Part shown: positions 1 to 11,225 of the stretch, in pieces | Position numbering within the stretch: the first letter of the stretch is position 1 | Layout of the letters: each line of letters opens with the position of its first letter | Assembly (NCBI GenBank): GCA_034336665.1 | Contig: JAPFBE010000070.1 | Location: forward strand, 1 to 64,000 | Origin: Luscinia megarhynchos | Lineage: Eukaryota > Chordata > Aves > Passeriformes > Turdidae | Length of the DNA stretch: 64,000 nucleotides | Reading direction: 5' to 3' | Position numbers and translations under genes: made by a program | The notes under the pieces: generated by a model | Told to the model about the DNA's origin: nothing | Databases searched by the model: none | Seen by the model: the letters and a program-made list of their open reading frames with translations, nothing else

Positions 1-1965
1 TCCTCCTTCCTCCTTTATCCCTGCTGGGGGTGGAGGGCGGGACCCAAAACCCCAAAAACTGAACTCAGAAATCCCTTGGGGCAAAAGAGCTAAGAGAGGG
101 GGTGCCGGAGCTGAGAGCCCCAGCTGGGGTCCCCAAATTGGGAAAAGGGGGAGCTGAGTCAGCAGTTTAGGGGGTCCCCAAAATTTGGGAAAGCGAGGGG
201 TTTGGGGATCCCCCAAAATTTGAGAAAAGGGGGAGTTTGGGGGTCCCCAAATTTGGGGAAAAGTGAAGAGCTGAGTCAGCTGGTTTGGGGATCCCAAAAT
301 CTGAAAAGTGGGGGAGGGGGTTTGGGGGTCCCTAAATTTGGGAAAAGTGAAAAGGGGGGAGGGGTCAAAAACTTGGGAAAAAAGTGTGGAGGAGATCAGA
401 GAGTTTTGGGAACCCAAAATTTGGGGAAAAGTGAGCTGAGCCATGCTGTTTTGGGGGTCCCCCAAAATTTGTGGAAAAGCGAGGGGAGCTGAGTCAGCAG
501 TTTAGGGGTCCCCAAATTTCTCGAAAAGTGAGGGTTTGGGGATCCCAAAATTTGGGGAGAAAGGGGAGCGAGTCAGGGTTTGGGGGTCCCCAAAATTTGG
601 GAAAATGGGGAGGGTTTGAGGGGTCCCCAAAATTTGGGAGAGGTGGGAGGGGAGCCGAGTCATGGTTTGGGGGTCCCCAAAATTTGGGAAAAATGGGGGA
701 GGGTTTGAGGGGTCCCCAAATTTGGGAGAGAGGTGGGGAGGGGCTTCAGGTCTCCCAAATTTGGGAGGGGGAGGGTGGGGGTCCCCAAAATTTGGGGAAA
801 AAGGAAAAAGGGGAGGGTTGGGGAACCCCAAATTTAGGAAAAAGGGGAGGGGACACAGCGTTTAGGGGGTCCCCAAATTTGGGAAAAGCGGGAGGGTTTG
901 AGGGGATCCCAAAATTTGGGAAAAGGGGAGGGGTCTTAGGGAACCCCAAATTTGAAAGGTGGGGAGGAGGCCCTGTGGGCTCCCAAATTGGGGAAAAGGG
1001 AGGGTTTGGGGGGTCCCCAAAATTTGGGAAAGTGGGGGAGGGGTTTGGGGGTCCCAAAATTGGAAAAGTGGGGGAGGGGTTTTGGGGATCCCCTAAAAAA
1101 GAAAAGGGGAGGGTTTGGGGACCCCAAATTTGGGGAGAAAGGGGGAGGGGAGCTGAGTCAGCAGTTTGGGGGATCCCAAAATTCTGGAAAAGTGGGGAGG
1201 GGTTTGGGGGTCCCCAAATTTAGGGAAAAGTGGGGAGGGGGGGGGCCCCCAAACTTGGAAAAAGGGAGGGTTTTGGGGGTCCCAATTGGGAAGAGGGGGA
1301 GGAGGTTTTGGGAACCCCAAAATTTAGAAAAGGGGAGGGGTAGGGGTCCCCAAACTTGAGAAAAAGGGGGAGGGGTCTGGGGGGTCCCCAAAATTTGGGA
1401 AAACGAGGGGAGGTCAAGGTTTTGGGGTCCTCAAAATTTGGGGAAAAGTGGGGAGGGGCTTAGGGGGTCCCAAAATTGGGAAAAGTGGGGAGGGGTTTGG
1501 GGCCCCCAAATTTGGGAGAGGGGGAGGGGCTTCAGGGCTCCCCAAATTTGGGGAAAGGTGGGGAGGGGCCGGGCTCCCTAAACTTGGGAAAAAGGGGAGG
1601 GTTTGGGGGTCCCCAAAATTTGGGGAAAAGGGGGAGGGAGCCAGGGAACCCCGAACCTGGGCAAGTGGGGAGGGCCCTCAGGCTCCCCAAATTTGGGGAA
1701 AAGGGGGGAGGGGAGGCCAGAGGTTTGGGGGACCAAATTTGGGAAAAAGGGGGAGGGGCCGTTTGGGGGATCCCAAATTCTGGGAAAAAGTGGGGAGGGG
1801 CCTCCCAGGGCTCCCCAGAATTTGGGAAAAGGGGAGAGTTTAGGGGGTCCCCAAAAATCTGGGAAAAGGGGAGGGGTCAGGGGTCCCACCCCTGGAAAAG
1901 TGGGGAGGGTTTTGGGGAACCCCAAAATTTGGGAGGTGGGGAGGGGCCCCAGGCTCCCCCGCAGA
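1..1965. repeat. G-rich minisatellite, unit about 30-40 bp
   Basis: The unit reads roughly GGGGTCCCCAAAATTTGGG, then AAAAGGGGAGGG, and is repeated dozens of times with small length changes. Some units carry an inserted GAGCTGAGTCAGCAG segment containing a TGAGTCA core (155-161, 272-278, 490-496, 1154-1160). Open frames on both strands come only from the lack of stops in the unit. I see no gene here. Confidence 0.9.
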
Positions 1966-2760
1966 TTTGGGGCTCAGCCCCACCCGCGGCAGCTGAAATT
2001 TGGGATCCCCTGGCGGCGGCCATGACCCCCAATTTGGGGCTCGCCGGGGCAGAGCCTGAGGTGGGAGGGAATTTTGCCAAATTTGGGGCGGCGCTGGGTG
2101 GGGAGGCGGCCCCCCATTTAGGTAAGCCAACCCCCCAACAATTGGGGAAATTTCAGGTTCCCATCCGGCAGAGCGAACCCCAAATCCCGGGATGGAAATT
2201 TTCGGGAGGGGTGGGGAGGGGAGGGAGGAGCCACCGAAATTTGGGAGAGGGGAAGCCGCGGCACTCTTTGGCGCGCGCGGAAATCACCCCTGGCGCTGCC
2301 GCCGTTTTGGGGGCGAACTGGGAGATTTGGAAGCGCAGCGTCGGCCGGATGCGGCCGGATTCTGTGAGCCGCGACAGCCTCGGCGAGCGGGTGTCGCGAC
2401 ATCCCAGGGCGAGCGGCGACAATTTGGGGACCCCGAGGGTGGGATTTGGGAGGGGAGGGGCGGCTTGGCGCCCCTTGCCCAGCCCCCCACGCTAGCAGGG
2501 CCAGGCGGATTTTGGGGGTTTCTGGGAGGATCTGGGGGGTCGAGGCTGAGGGAGCCATGCGGAGACCCTGCGAGTGTGGGGGGAGGGAGCGAGTGGGGAG
2601 GGGAGGGGAGTGGGGGAGGAAATTTGGGGAGCTTTGGGAGGCGAGCTCCAGCGCGGGCGGGGCAGGATTTTTTCTTTTTGGTTTTGGCTGGAGGGTGCGG
2701 GAAAGAGGGGGAGGGGAAATGGGGGTGCGAGGGAGGAGACAAAAGAAAAGAGAGAGATTT
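1966..2760. promoter_or_regulatory. CpG-rich unique island, candidate promoter or first exon
   Basis: Between two repeat blocks lies non-repetitive, CpG-dense sequence, for example CGCGCGCGG near 2272 and GTCGGCCGGATGCGGCCGG near 2340. A donor-like AG/GTAAGCC occurs near 2120. No reading frame on either strand looks like a known protein. The 243-residue minus-strand frame across it is proline-rich and low in complexity. A CpG-island promoter or a non-coding first exon is possible, but nothing here proves either. Confidence 0.3.
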
Positions 2761-4640
2761 GGAGTGAAAAATTCATGATTCAAAAAATACCCGGAAATTC
2801 TGTGGGTTGTGTCGTATAGATCCCCAAAAATCCCGGAAGTCTCCCCCAAAATTCTAAAAATTCAAAATTCCCCTAAAAATCCCCCAAATTCCCGAACATT
2901 GTATTTAAAGGGGATCCCAAAATCCCGAATCAAATTCCTAAAAAATTCAAAAATCCCCTAAAAACTCTAAATTCCCTGAATTGTATTGTAGAGTGGATCC
3001 CAAAATCCCAAATCAAAATTCCAAAATTCCTTAAAAATCCAAAATCCTCCTTCTAAATTCCGAATTGTATTTAAAGGGTCCCTCAAAAAACTCCTAAATC
3101 TAAGCATTTCTGCAAAAATTCTGGTAAAACCTCTTCTGCTAAATTCGAATTGTACTGAGTAGATCCCAAAAAATCCCTGAAATTCCAAAATGCCCTCGAA
3201 ATTCCCCCAAATGCCCCTGAAACTCTTCTGCAAAATCTCTCACTCCCTAAATTCCTGACTGCATGAAAGGGATCCCAAAATCCGAAATTCCAAAATGCGC
3301 CAAATTCCCTCTGTAAAATCCCCTTAAAAATCCTGCACTCCCTGATTGTACTTTAAAGGGATCCCAAAATCCAAATTTCCTAAAATTCTCTAAAAAAAAT
3401 CCCCAAATTCTAATTAGATTGAGAGATCCCAAAAATCCCTAAACTCCCAAAATTCCTAATTCCCAAAATTCCCAAAAATCCCCAAATTCCTGATTGCATT
3501 TAAAGGATCCCAAAATCCCTAAATCCTAAAATTCCCCAAAATCATTCTAAAAATCCCCAAAAAACTCCAAAATCCTAAATTCTGATTGTAAAGTGATCCA
3601 AAAATCCCAACCCCCAAAATTCCCCAAAAATTCCCCAAAATCCCTTAAAAATCCCTTAAATTCGGATTGTATTTAAAGGGATCCTAAAATCCCTAAATCC
3701 CCCCAAAATTCCCAAAATCCCAAAAATCCCCAAATTCTGAATTGTATTTAAAGGGATCCCAAAATCCCAAACCCCTAAAATTCCAAAATTTTAAAAATCC
3801 CTAAATTCTGACTGTATTTAAAGGGATCCCAAAAATCCTAAACTCTAAAATTCTCAAAATTTCAAAAATCCCTAAAATCCTAAATTCTGATTGTATTTAA
3901 AGGGATCCCAAAAAAAATCCTAAATCCCCAAAATCCCCAAAATTCTGAATTATTTAAAGGGATCCCAAAAAACAAATCCCAAAATCCCTAAAATTCCTGA
4001 ATTGTATTTAAAGGGATCCCAAAAATCCCTAAATTCCACCCCCAAAAATTCCTAAAAATCCTTAAATTAATTGTATTTAAAGGGGATCCCAAAAACTCAA
4101 TCCCCAAAATTCCAAAATTTCAAAACCCTAAAATCCCCAAATTGATTGTATTTAAAGGATCCCAAAACCTAAATCCCCAAAATTCCAAAATTCCCCAAAA
4201 TCCCTAAACCTGACTAGGTCTATATGGGGATCCCAAAAAATCCCAAATCCCCAAAATTCCTGATTGCCATATGGGACCCTAAAAATCCCAAAAATCCCTA
4301 AAATTCCCCTGATTGTGTCATAGGGACCCCAAAAAATCCTATACTCTATCCCCAAAATTCCTGGATTAGGCTCTATAGGGATCCCAAAAATCCCCTAAAC
4401 CCCTTAAATTCTGATCGTCTATGGGGACCCCAAAAAATCCTTGAAATCCCTAAAATTTCTTAAAATTCTTGATTGGGCTCCTATAGGGACTAAAAACTCC
4501 TGTGTAATCCTGAATTGCTATCCATAGAAGTGACCCTAAAAATCCCTGAAATCTGTAAATTCCTGATTGTGCTCCATGACCCTCAAAAATCCGAAATCCC
4601 CAAAATTCCCTCAAAAATCCCTAAATTTTCGAATTGTATT
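2761..4640. repeat. Minisatellite with a GATTGTATTTAAAGGGATCC core
   Basis: A unit of about 60-70 bp alternates GATTGTATTTAAAGGGATCC with runs of AAAATCCC and AAATCCC. The copies near 3480-4150 are the most regular. The array becomes steadily more degenerate to the right. No gene is visible. Confidence 0.85.
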
Positions 4641-7255
4641 TAAAGGACCCGCTAATCCCTCGGGATCCTCTAAAATTCTTTGACTGTGTCCATGGGGGAC
4701 TCAAAAATCCCTAAAATCCTTAAAATTCCCGGAATTGTGTCTTTATGATCCTAAAATCCTAAATCCCCAAAATTCTGACCAGTGCTCTTATGGACTCTCA
4801 AAATCCCAAATCTGTAAATTCTGACTAGGCTCTAGTGGGGACTCCTAAACTTAAATCAGAAATCTGCAGATTCCTGCATGGGCCCTATGGGATCCCTAAA
4901 ACATCCTGAAACTTCTAAAATTTCTACAAATTCTGGAAATTGTAGTCGTACAGGGTCAAAAATCTCAAAATTTCTGAATTAGGCTAGGGATCCAAAAATC
5001 AAAATCCCAGTCTACTACCCAGTAACAGGGCAGAAATTCTGCACCCCACACCCATTCTAAATTTCACACCTCCTAACATCCTATCAGCACTCCTAGAGAC
5101 TCAGAAATCCCACCTTCCCCTAAAATCCACTCTGCACCCTAAAATTTGCATTTCTGCACCTCCTAAAATTCCCACTCTGCACTGTACATCCTAAAAATCT
5201 CTACACTCCTGTAAATCCTATCCTACATCCCTAAATCCCTATCCCAGCATCTCCCAGCACTGTCCTGTGCACCCTATCCTATCCCACTGACAAAAGTCCA
5301 CACACACTCCCTAAAATCCCTACCCTACATTCCTAAAATTTCCTGTAACTCCTGCACTCCCAAGTAACCCTCCTCCTAGCACCTCTAAACCCTGTGCCTC
5401 TAAAAATCCCAGCACCCCATACTCTCTAAAATTTCTAAACCTGCACCCCTAAAATCCCTATCCTGCCTCTTCCACAGTGACCTCTTAAAACCTCGTTTTA
5501 CGCATTGTGTTCTAAAAATCCCAATCCGCACCCCAAAATCTATCCTAAACTGTAAATCATCCCATTCCACCCCAAAATCCCTTAACACACACACTCCGTA
5601 CTCTACCCTCAAGCGACCCCGTAAAAATCCTCTCCTAGCACCTCTAAAACCCCCAGCCCTCAAAAATCACACCATACCCTCCCTAAATTTTGACATTATC
5701 CCACAGGAGGACTCCCACCCCATCACTCCTGTACACTCTATCTGCACTCCTAAAATTTCCCATCCCAAGATTCCGTGTATTCCTAACCCTCACACCCTCG
5801 TGTAAATTCTCATCCCACACCTAAAATCTCTACACACACAGAAATTTCCGTCTCTGGCACCCTGTAAATCCCTAATTTTGCACCCCTAGCAGGACTCATA
5901 GAGACTCCTTGCAGTAAAATTCTACCCTCAGCACCCTAAAATCCCTCCTAGCACTCCCTAAAACCCCTGTGCTCAAAAAATCTCACCTCTATGCTCCCAT
6001 TCCCACTCCTGCAAGACAAAATTTCCCATCCCAGCACCCTAAAAACTCCCACCTCTAGCACCTCCCATTTCCTACGCCACACCTAATAGGGACCCCAAAA
6101 TTCTCATCACACCCTAAAAATTCCCACCCCACATCCCTAAATCCCTATCTAGACTCCTGATGTCGTCCCACACCCTAAAATGCCCACCTCCCACACCTAT
6201 ACAGGGACCCTAAAAGTCCATCACTTTACACCCTTAAAAATCCTAACCTCAAGACCAAGAAATATCCTGTATCCCTGCACCCTAAAATCCCTACTCTCCC
6301 CTAAACCTTTCTATCCCACGCTCCTGTAAAATCTCCACCCTACCTCCCAAAACTCACATCCCACATCCTCAAAATTTCACTCCTCACTCCACTAAAATTT
6401 CCTATCCCACACGTAAAAATCCCTCCTACATCCTAAAACTCTCCCACCCTCAGACTCCCAAAACTCCCTAATTCTCACTCATCGAGAGACTCCCTAAAAT
6501 CCCACCTCCTATACCTCTGTACCTCCACCTCACGTCCCAGATCCCTATCCCACACCTCCTGTACTCCACATCCTGTAAAAAATCCCCCTATCCCACACCC
6601 TGTACCTCCTGGCACATCCCAAAAATCCCTCTCATCCCACACTCCTGTAATTCCTGTCTCACACTTCCGCAACTCCCTACCCCACATTCCACAGAGACCC
6701 CACCCTCTGCACTCTACCCCACACTCCTGGGACACCTCAGCGTAGTGGTCGTCCCTACCCGGTTCTAAATCCTATCACAAGCACCCACAGGGAACAAAAT
6801 CCTCCATCCCACACCCTCAAAAATCCCCTGCACTCCTGCACTCAAAAATCCCACCCTATACCCCAAAATCTCCCACCCCATCATCCCAAAATTTTATCCA
6901 CTGCAAATCCTCACACACACAAAAAATCTCCTATCCACACAAAACCACATCCCGCCAATTCCCTAAAAATTCCCACCCCACACCCCAAAATCCCCCACCC
7001 TACATCCACCCCAAAATTCTTACCTGCTCAAAGCCCTAATTCTACACCCCCAGTAAAATCACCTGCCCTTAAATCCCCTATCACAGACTCACAGGAACCC
7101 TAAAACTCTATCCCACACCCTCTGCAAAATCCCCACCCTCACGACTCCTAAATCCCTCCCACACCCTTAAAATTTCATCCCACACCCTATGATTCTCCCA
7201 GCACCCTGTAATCCCTGATCTAGCACTGTAAATCCCCTCAATTCTAAAATTCTGA
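4641..7255. repeat. Degenerate CCCTAAAATCC-type repeat, no gene seen
   Basis: This stretch continues the previous array in decayed form: short AAAATCCC, CACCCC and TCCCAC pieces with many interruptions such as CTGT, CTAG and CTCTG. Either the repeat is old and eroded or the consensus is poor. No splice-bounded coding segment was found. Confidence 0.6.
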
Positions 7256-7273
7256 AAATTGGCAGACTCTCAC

Positions 7274-7302
7274 CTCAAAGCCATGTCCGCATGGCCGCGC
7301 AC
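7274..7302 (-). other. Possible short minus-strand exon, unassigned
   Basis: On the minus strand a non-repetitive segment follows GCATAGCACAG, a possible acceptor. It encodes VRGHADMALR and is followed by GAG/GTGAGAG, a good donor. It lies where the flanking arrays break off, which is also how the RYR1 exons sit in this window. I do not recognise the product. It is too short to exclude chance. Confidence 0.2.
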
Positions 7303-7309
7303 CTGTGCT

Positions 7310-7847
7310 ATGCACCACACGTCCTCTGTGTCCCTTTGTGCCCTGGTGTCACTTTTGGTGTCACTCAACTGGTCCCTCAGGTCTCTCAGGCCACTTGGTG
7401 TCACCTCTGGTCCCTTTGGCGTCTGGTGTCCCTGCGTCTCGGTGGGCTCCCTCCGGTGTCCCTGTGTCCTTTTGTGTGGTCCCTGTGTCACCTCCCGGGT
7501 GTCTGTGTCCCCTTTGGTCCCTTTGGTGTCCTTGGTGTCCCTTTTTTTGTGTCCTTTGTGTCACCTCTGGTGTCCTGGTGTCCCTTTGGTGTCCCTTGGT
7601 GTCTCAGCCCGGGTGTCCTTTTTGGTGGTCCCGGTAAGTCACCTCCGGTGTCCCCTGTGTCCTCGTCTCAGGTCCGGCACCCTTGTCTTGTGTCCCTTTT
7701 GGGTGTCCTTGGTGTCCCTTTTTGGTGTCTCTTGGTGTCACCTCCTGGTGTCCTTTTGGTGTCTCTGCGTCCTGGTGTCCTCGCAGGTCACTCGTGTCAG
7801 CTCTGGTGGTTCCCTGGTGGTTCCTGGGTGGGTCCCGGTGTCCCTCT
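7310..7847. repeat. GGTGTCCCTTTGGTGTCC minisatellite
   Basis: This is a run of roughly 18-base units built from GGTGTCCCTTT and GGTGTCACCTC. If the minus-strand exons on either side are real, this array would fill the intron between them. The plus-strand frame of 357 residues across it is a serine-, valine- and proline-rich repeat artefact. Confidence 0.85.
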
Positions 7848-7984
7848 GGTGCCGTGTCGCCGCCGGGGCGTGGGCGAGGATCAGGGATGATCGGCTGCAC
7901 GCAGCCCGCGCAGCAGCTCGGCCGGGAGCGTCGGGCTGGGCCGAGCAGAGGGATCACGCCAAGGCGGCACACCACTGCAGTCAC
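7848..7984 (-). CDS. Candidate minus-strand exon, product unknown
   Basis: This is a unique, G/C-rich island inside a repeat field. On the minus strand it follows CTCTGTCGCAG and opens with GTGACTGCAGTGGTGTGCCG, encoding VTAVVCRLGVIPLLG and staying open for more than 45 codons. About 19 shorter, diverged versions of its first 30-odd bases lie at higher coordinates (8080-11130), each preceded by CCCCAG on the minus strand. An array of acceptor-side copies upstream of one full exon is what the RYR1 exons show, and this is the main argument for an exon. I found no clear donor and cannot name the protein. A plus-strand element is the alternative. Confidence 0.35.
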
Positions 7985-8079
7985 CTGCGACAGAGCGCCT
8001 ACCAAATGCCACCTGGGCCCACCTTGCGTCACCTTGTGTCACTCCCTAGTGTCAGCCTGTGGCGTCACGCTCAGACACG

Positions 8080-11000
8080 CCGCATGCCACCACGCGTAAG
8101 TCACCTTGGGATCGGGAATGTTTCACCTCAGTGTCAGTCCTCAGTGTCACTCTGGGGGACAGTGAATGTCACCTGGACAGATAGTCACCTTGTGTCACCA
8201 CAATGTCACTCTCAGTGTCACCCTGTGTCACCTCCTCAGTGTCACCCCCAGGGACACGGCACAGGCCACCACGCATGTCACCTGGGGACAGGGACAGGAA
8301 TGTCACCAAATGTCACCTGTGTCACCTCCTAGTGTCACTAAATGTCACCTGCGTCACCTCCTGTGTCACTTTGTGTGTCACCTCTTAGGACACAAGGCCA
8401 CCACGCTGGTCACCTGGGGGACGGGAATGTCACCTAGTGTCACCTCAGGGGTCACTCTGGGCTCACCTCCTAGTGTCACTGGAAATGTCACCTGTGTCAC
8501 CTCAGTGTCACTGTGTCACCTGTGTCACCAAATGTCACCTGTGTCACCTCAGTGTCACTCTAGTGTCACCTAGTGTGTCACCAGCACGCTACATGGCCAC
8601 CACTGCCTACCTGTCAGCTGTGTCACCTGAAATGTCACGTAGTCACCTCCAGTGTCACTCTGTGTCACTCTGTGTCACCAAATGTCACTTGTGTCACCTT
8701 TGTGTCACCTTGTGTCACCCTCAGTGTCACTAGTGTCACCCCTGAGGGATTACCATGTCACCTCACGTGTCACCTGGGGACAGGGACAGGGACAGGAATG
8801 TCACCTGTGTCACCTCCTAGGTGTCACTCTGTGTCACTCGTGTCACCTCAGTGTCACTCTGTGTCACTGTAGCCAGCTTAGGACGCATGGCGGCCACCAC
8901 GCTGTCTACCTGTTGGACAGGGAATGTCTCTCTGTGTCACCCAGTGTCACTCCCTAGTGTCACCTGTGTCACCTAGTGTCACCTTAGTGCACACCTGGGG
9001 ACGGAATGTCACTCTCAAATGTCACTCTGTGTCACTCCCTAGGGACACGCCAGCATGCCACGCATGGGGTCACCTTAGACACGGACAGAGTGGCACCTGT
9101 GTCACCTCAGTGTCACTCTGGGGACAGGAATGTCACCTGGGGACGGAATGCCACCTGTGTCACCTTGTGTCACCTGTGTCACCTTGGGGGACAGGGATGA
9201 GGGCACCTGGGTCACCCCCAGTGTCACCTGGGGGACGGGAGCGTCACCTGTGTTTCTCGCCTTGTGTCACAGGTACGTGTAGGGACACGCCAAGTGCCAC
9301 CTCGCTGGTCACCTTGGGGACGGGAATGTCACCCTGTGTCACCTGTGTCACCCTAGTGTCACTAAATGTCACTCGTGTCACCCTCTAGGGACACGCACGC
9401 CACCACGATGTCACCTGGGGACAGAGTGGCACCTGTGTCACCTGGTGCTCACTCAGTGTCACCTGGGGACAGTGAATGTCACCTGTGTCACCTAGTGTCA
9501 CCTGGGGACAGGGACGAGGGCACCCTGTGCTCACCCCTCAGTGTCACCTGGGGGACGGGAATGTCACCTGTGTCACCTGTGTCACCTGTGTCACCTGGGG
9601 GACGGGACGTCACGTCACCTCAGTGTCACCTTGGGGACAGGGAATGTCACTCAGTGTCACTCCAGTGTCACCCCCAGGGACACGCTGCCACCACGCTGCT
9701 CACCTGGGGACGGGAATGGACCTGTGTCACTAAATGTCACCTGGGTCACCTCTAGTGTCACTAAATGTCACCTGTGTCACCTCAGTGTCACCTGTGTTTC
9801 ACCTGTGTCACCTCAGTGTCACCTGGGGACGGGAATGTCACCAAATGTCACTCTGTGTCACCTCAGTACTACTAGTGTCACCCCTTAGGGACACGCTACA
9901 AGGCCACGACAAGCAGTCACCTGGGGCTTATAGGAATGTCACCAAATGTCACCTGGGTCACATCAGTGTCACCTGTGTCACCTTGTGTCACCTTAGTGTC
10001 ACCTTGGGACGGGGAATGTCACCAAATGTCACCTGGGTCACTCTGTGTCATCTGTGTCACTCTCAGTGTCACCTCAGTGTCACCTGGGGACGGGAATGTC
10101 ACCAATGTCATCTCTGTGTCACTCCCTTAGGACACGCTGCCACTACGCGTGTCACTTGGGGGGATAGAGGGACAGGAATGTCACCTTGTGTCACCTCAGT
10201 GTCACTTGGGGACGGGAATGTCACCAAATGTCACTTGTGTCACCTCTAGGGACACGCCGCTGACACCACAAGGGTCACTGGGGGACAGAGTGGCACCTGG
10301 GTCACCTCAGTGTCACTCTGGGACGGGAATGTCACCAAATGTCACTCTTGTGTCACTCATTGTCACCCCTTAGGGACATGCACAAGCACACCACGTGTCA
10401 CCTTGGGGGACGGGAATGTCACCAATGTCACTTGTGTTTCATCCTCAGTGTCACTCTGTGTCACCCCTTAGTGTCACCTGTGTCACCTGGGGACGGGAAT
10501 GTCACCAGTCAAATACTTGTGTCACCCCTTAGGGACATGCAGGCCACCACGCGGGTCACTTGGGGGCGACAGGAATGCCACCAAATGTCACCTGTGTCAC
10601 TCTGTGTCAGTTAGGACATACATGACACTCATCATGTGTCACTCTGGGGGACAGAGGGACAGGAATGTCACCCTGTGTCACCTCAGTGTCACTTAAATGT
10701 CACTCTGTGTCACTCTAGTGTTACTTGTGTTATCGCTAGGGACACGCAAGGCCACTACACGTGTCACCTGGGGGACAGGGGACAGAGTGGCACTCTGTGT
10801 CACCTCAGTGTCACTCCTCAGTGTCACTTAGCAAATACTCTAGGGACACTGCCAGCCACCACGCGTGTCACCTGGGGGACGGGAATGTCACCAAATGTCA
10901 CTAAATGTCACTAGTGTCACCTGAAGTCACCCCAGTGTCACCAAATGTCACTTGTGTCACCCCCTCAGGGACACGCCACAGGGCCACCACAGTCACTTGG

Positions 11001-11225
11001 GGACAGGGGACAGGGACAGAATGTCACCTGTGTTACCTCAGTGTCACCTGTGTCACCTAGTCACCTTTCAGTGTCACCTGTGTCACTCTGTGTCACTGCT
11101 AGGGACACGCCACAGCGTCACCACGCGTGTCGCCTGGGGACGGGAATGTCACTCTGTGTCACCTGGGTCACTTGGGGACAGGGACAGAGGGCACCTGTGT
11201 CACCCCTAGTGTCACCCTAGTGTCT
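8080..11225. repeat. GTCAC minisatellite with about 19 captured minus-strand exon starts
   Basis: Units of about 120-250 bp consist of GTCACCTGTGTCACCTCAGT runs plus one insert of the type GGACACGC, variable bases, GCCACCACGCG, GTCACCTGGGGACAGG. On the minus strand each insert reads CCTGTCCCCAG, then GTGAC, GCGTGGTGGC and GGCGTGTCCCT. This resembles the start of the candidate exon ending at 7984. Inserts lie near 8085, 8267, 8396, 8597, 8891, 9050, 9297, 9410, 9690, 9903, 10138, 10260, 10384, 10540, 10620, 10750, 10855, 10983 and 11118. The array as such is certain. The exon interpretation is inference. Confidence 0.8.

Noticed and set aside
2118..2849. A 243-codon minus-strand frame in the CpG-rich island
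   Set aside because: It is proline- and serine-rich, with no recognisable domain, no splice logic, and overlapping frames of similar length on both strands, as expected from G/C-rich DNA with few stops.
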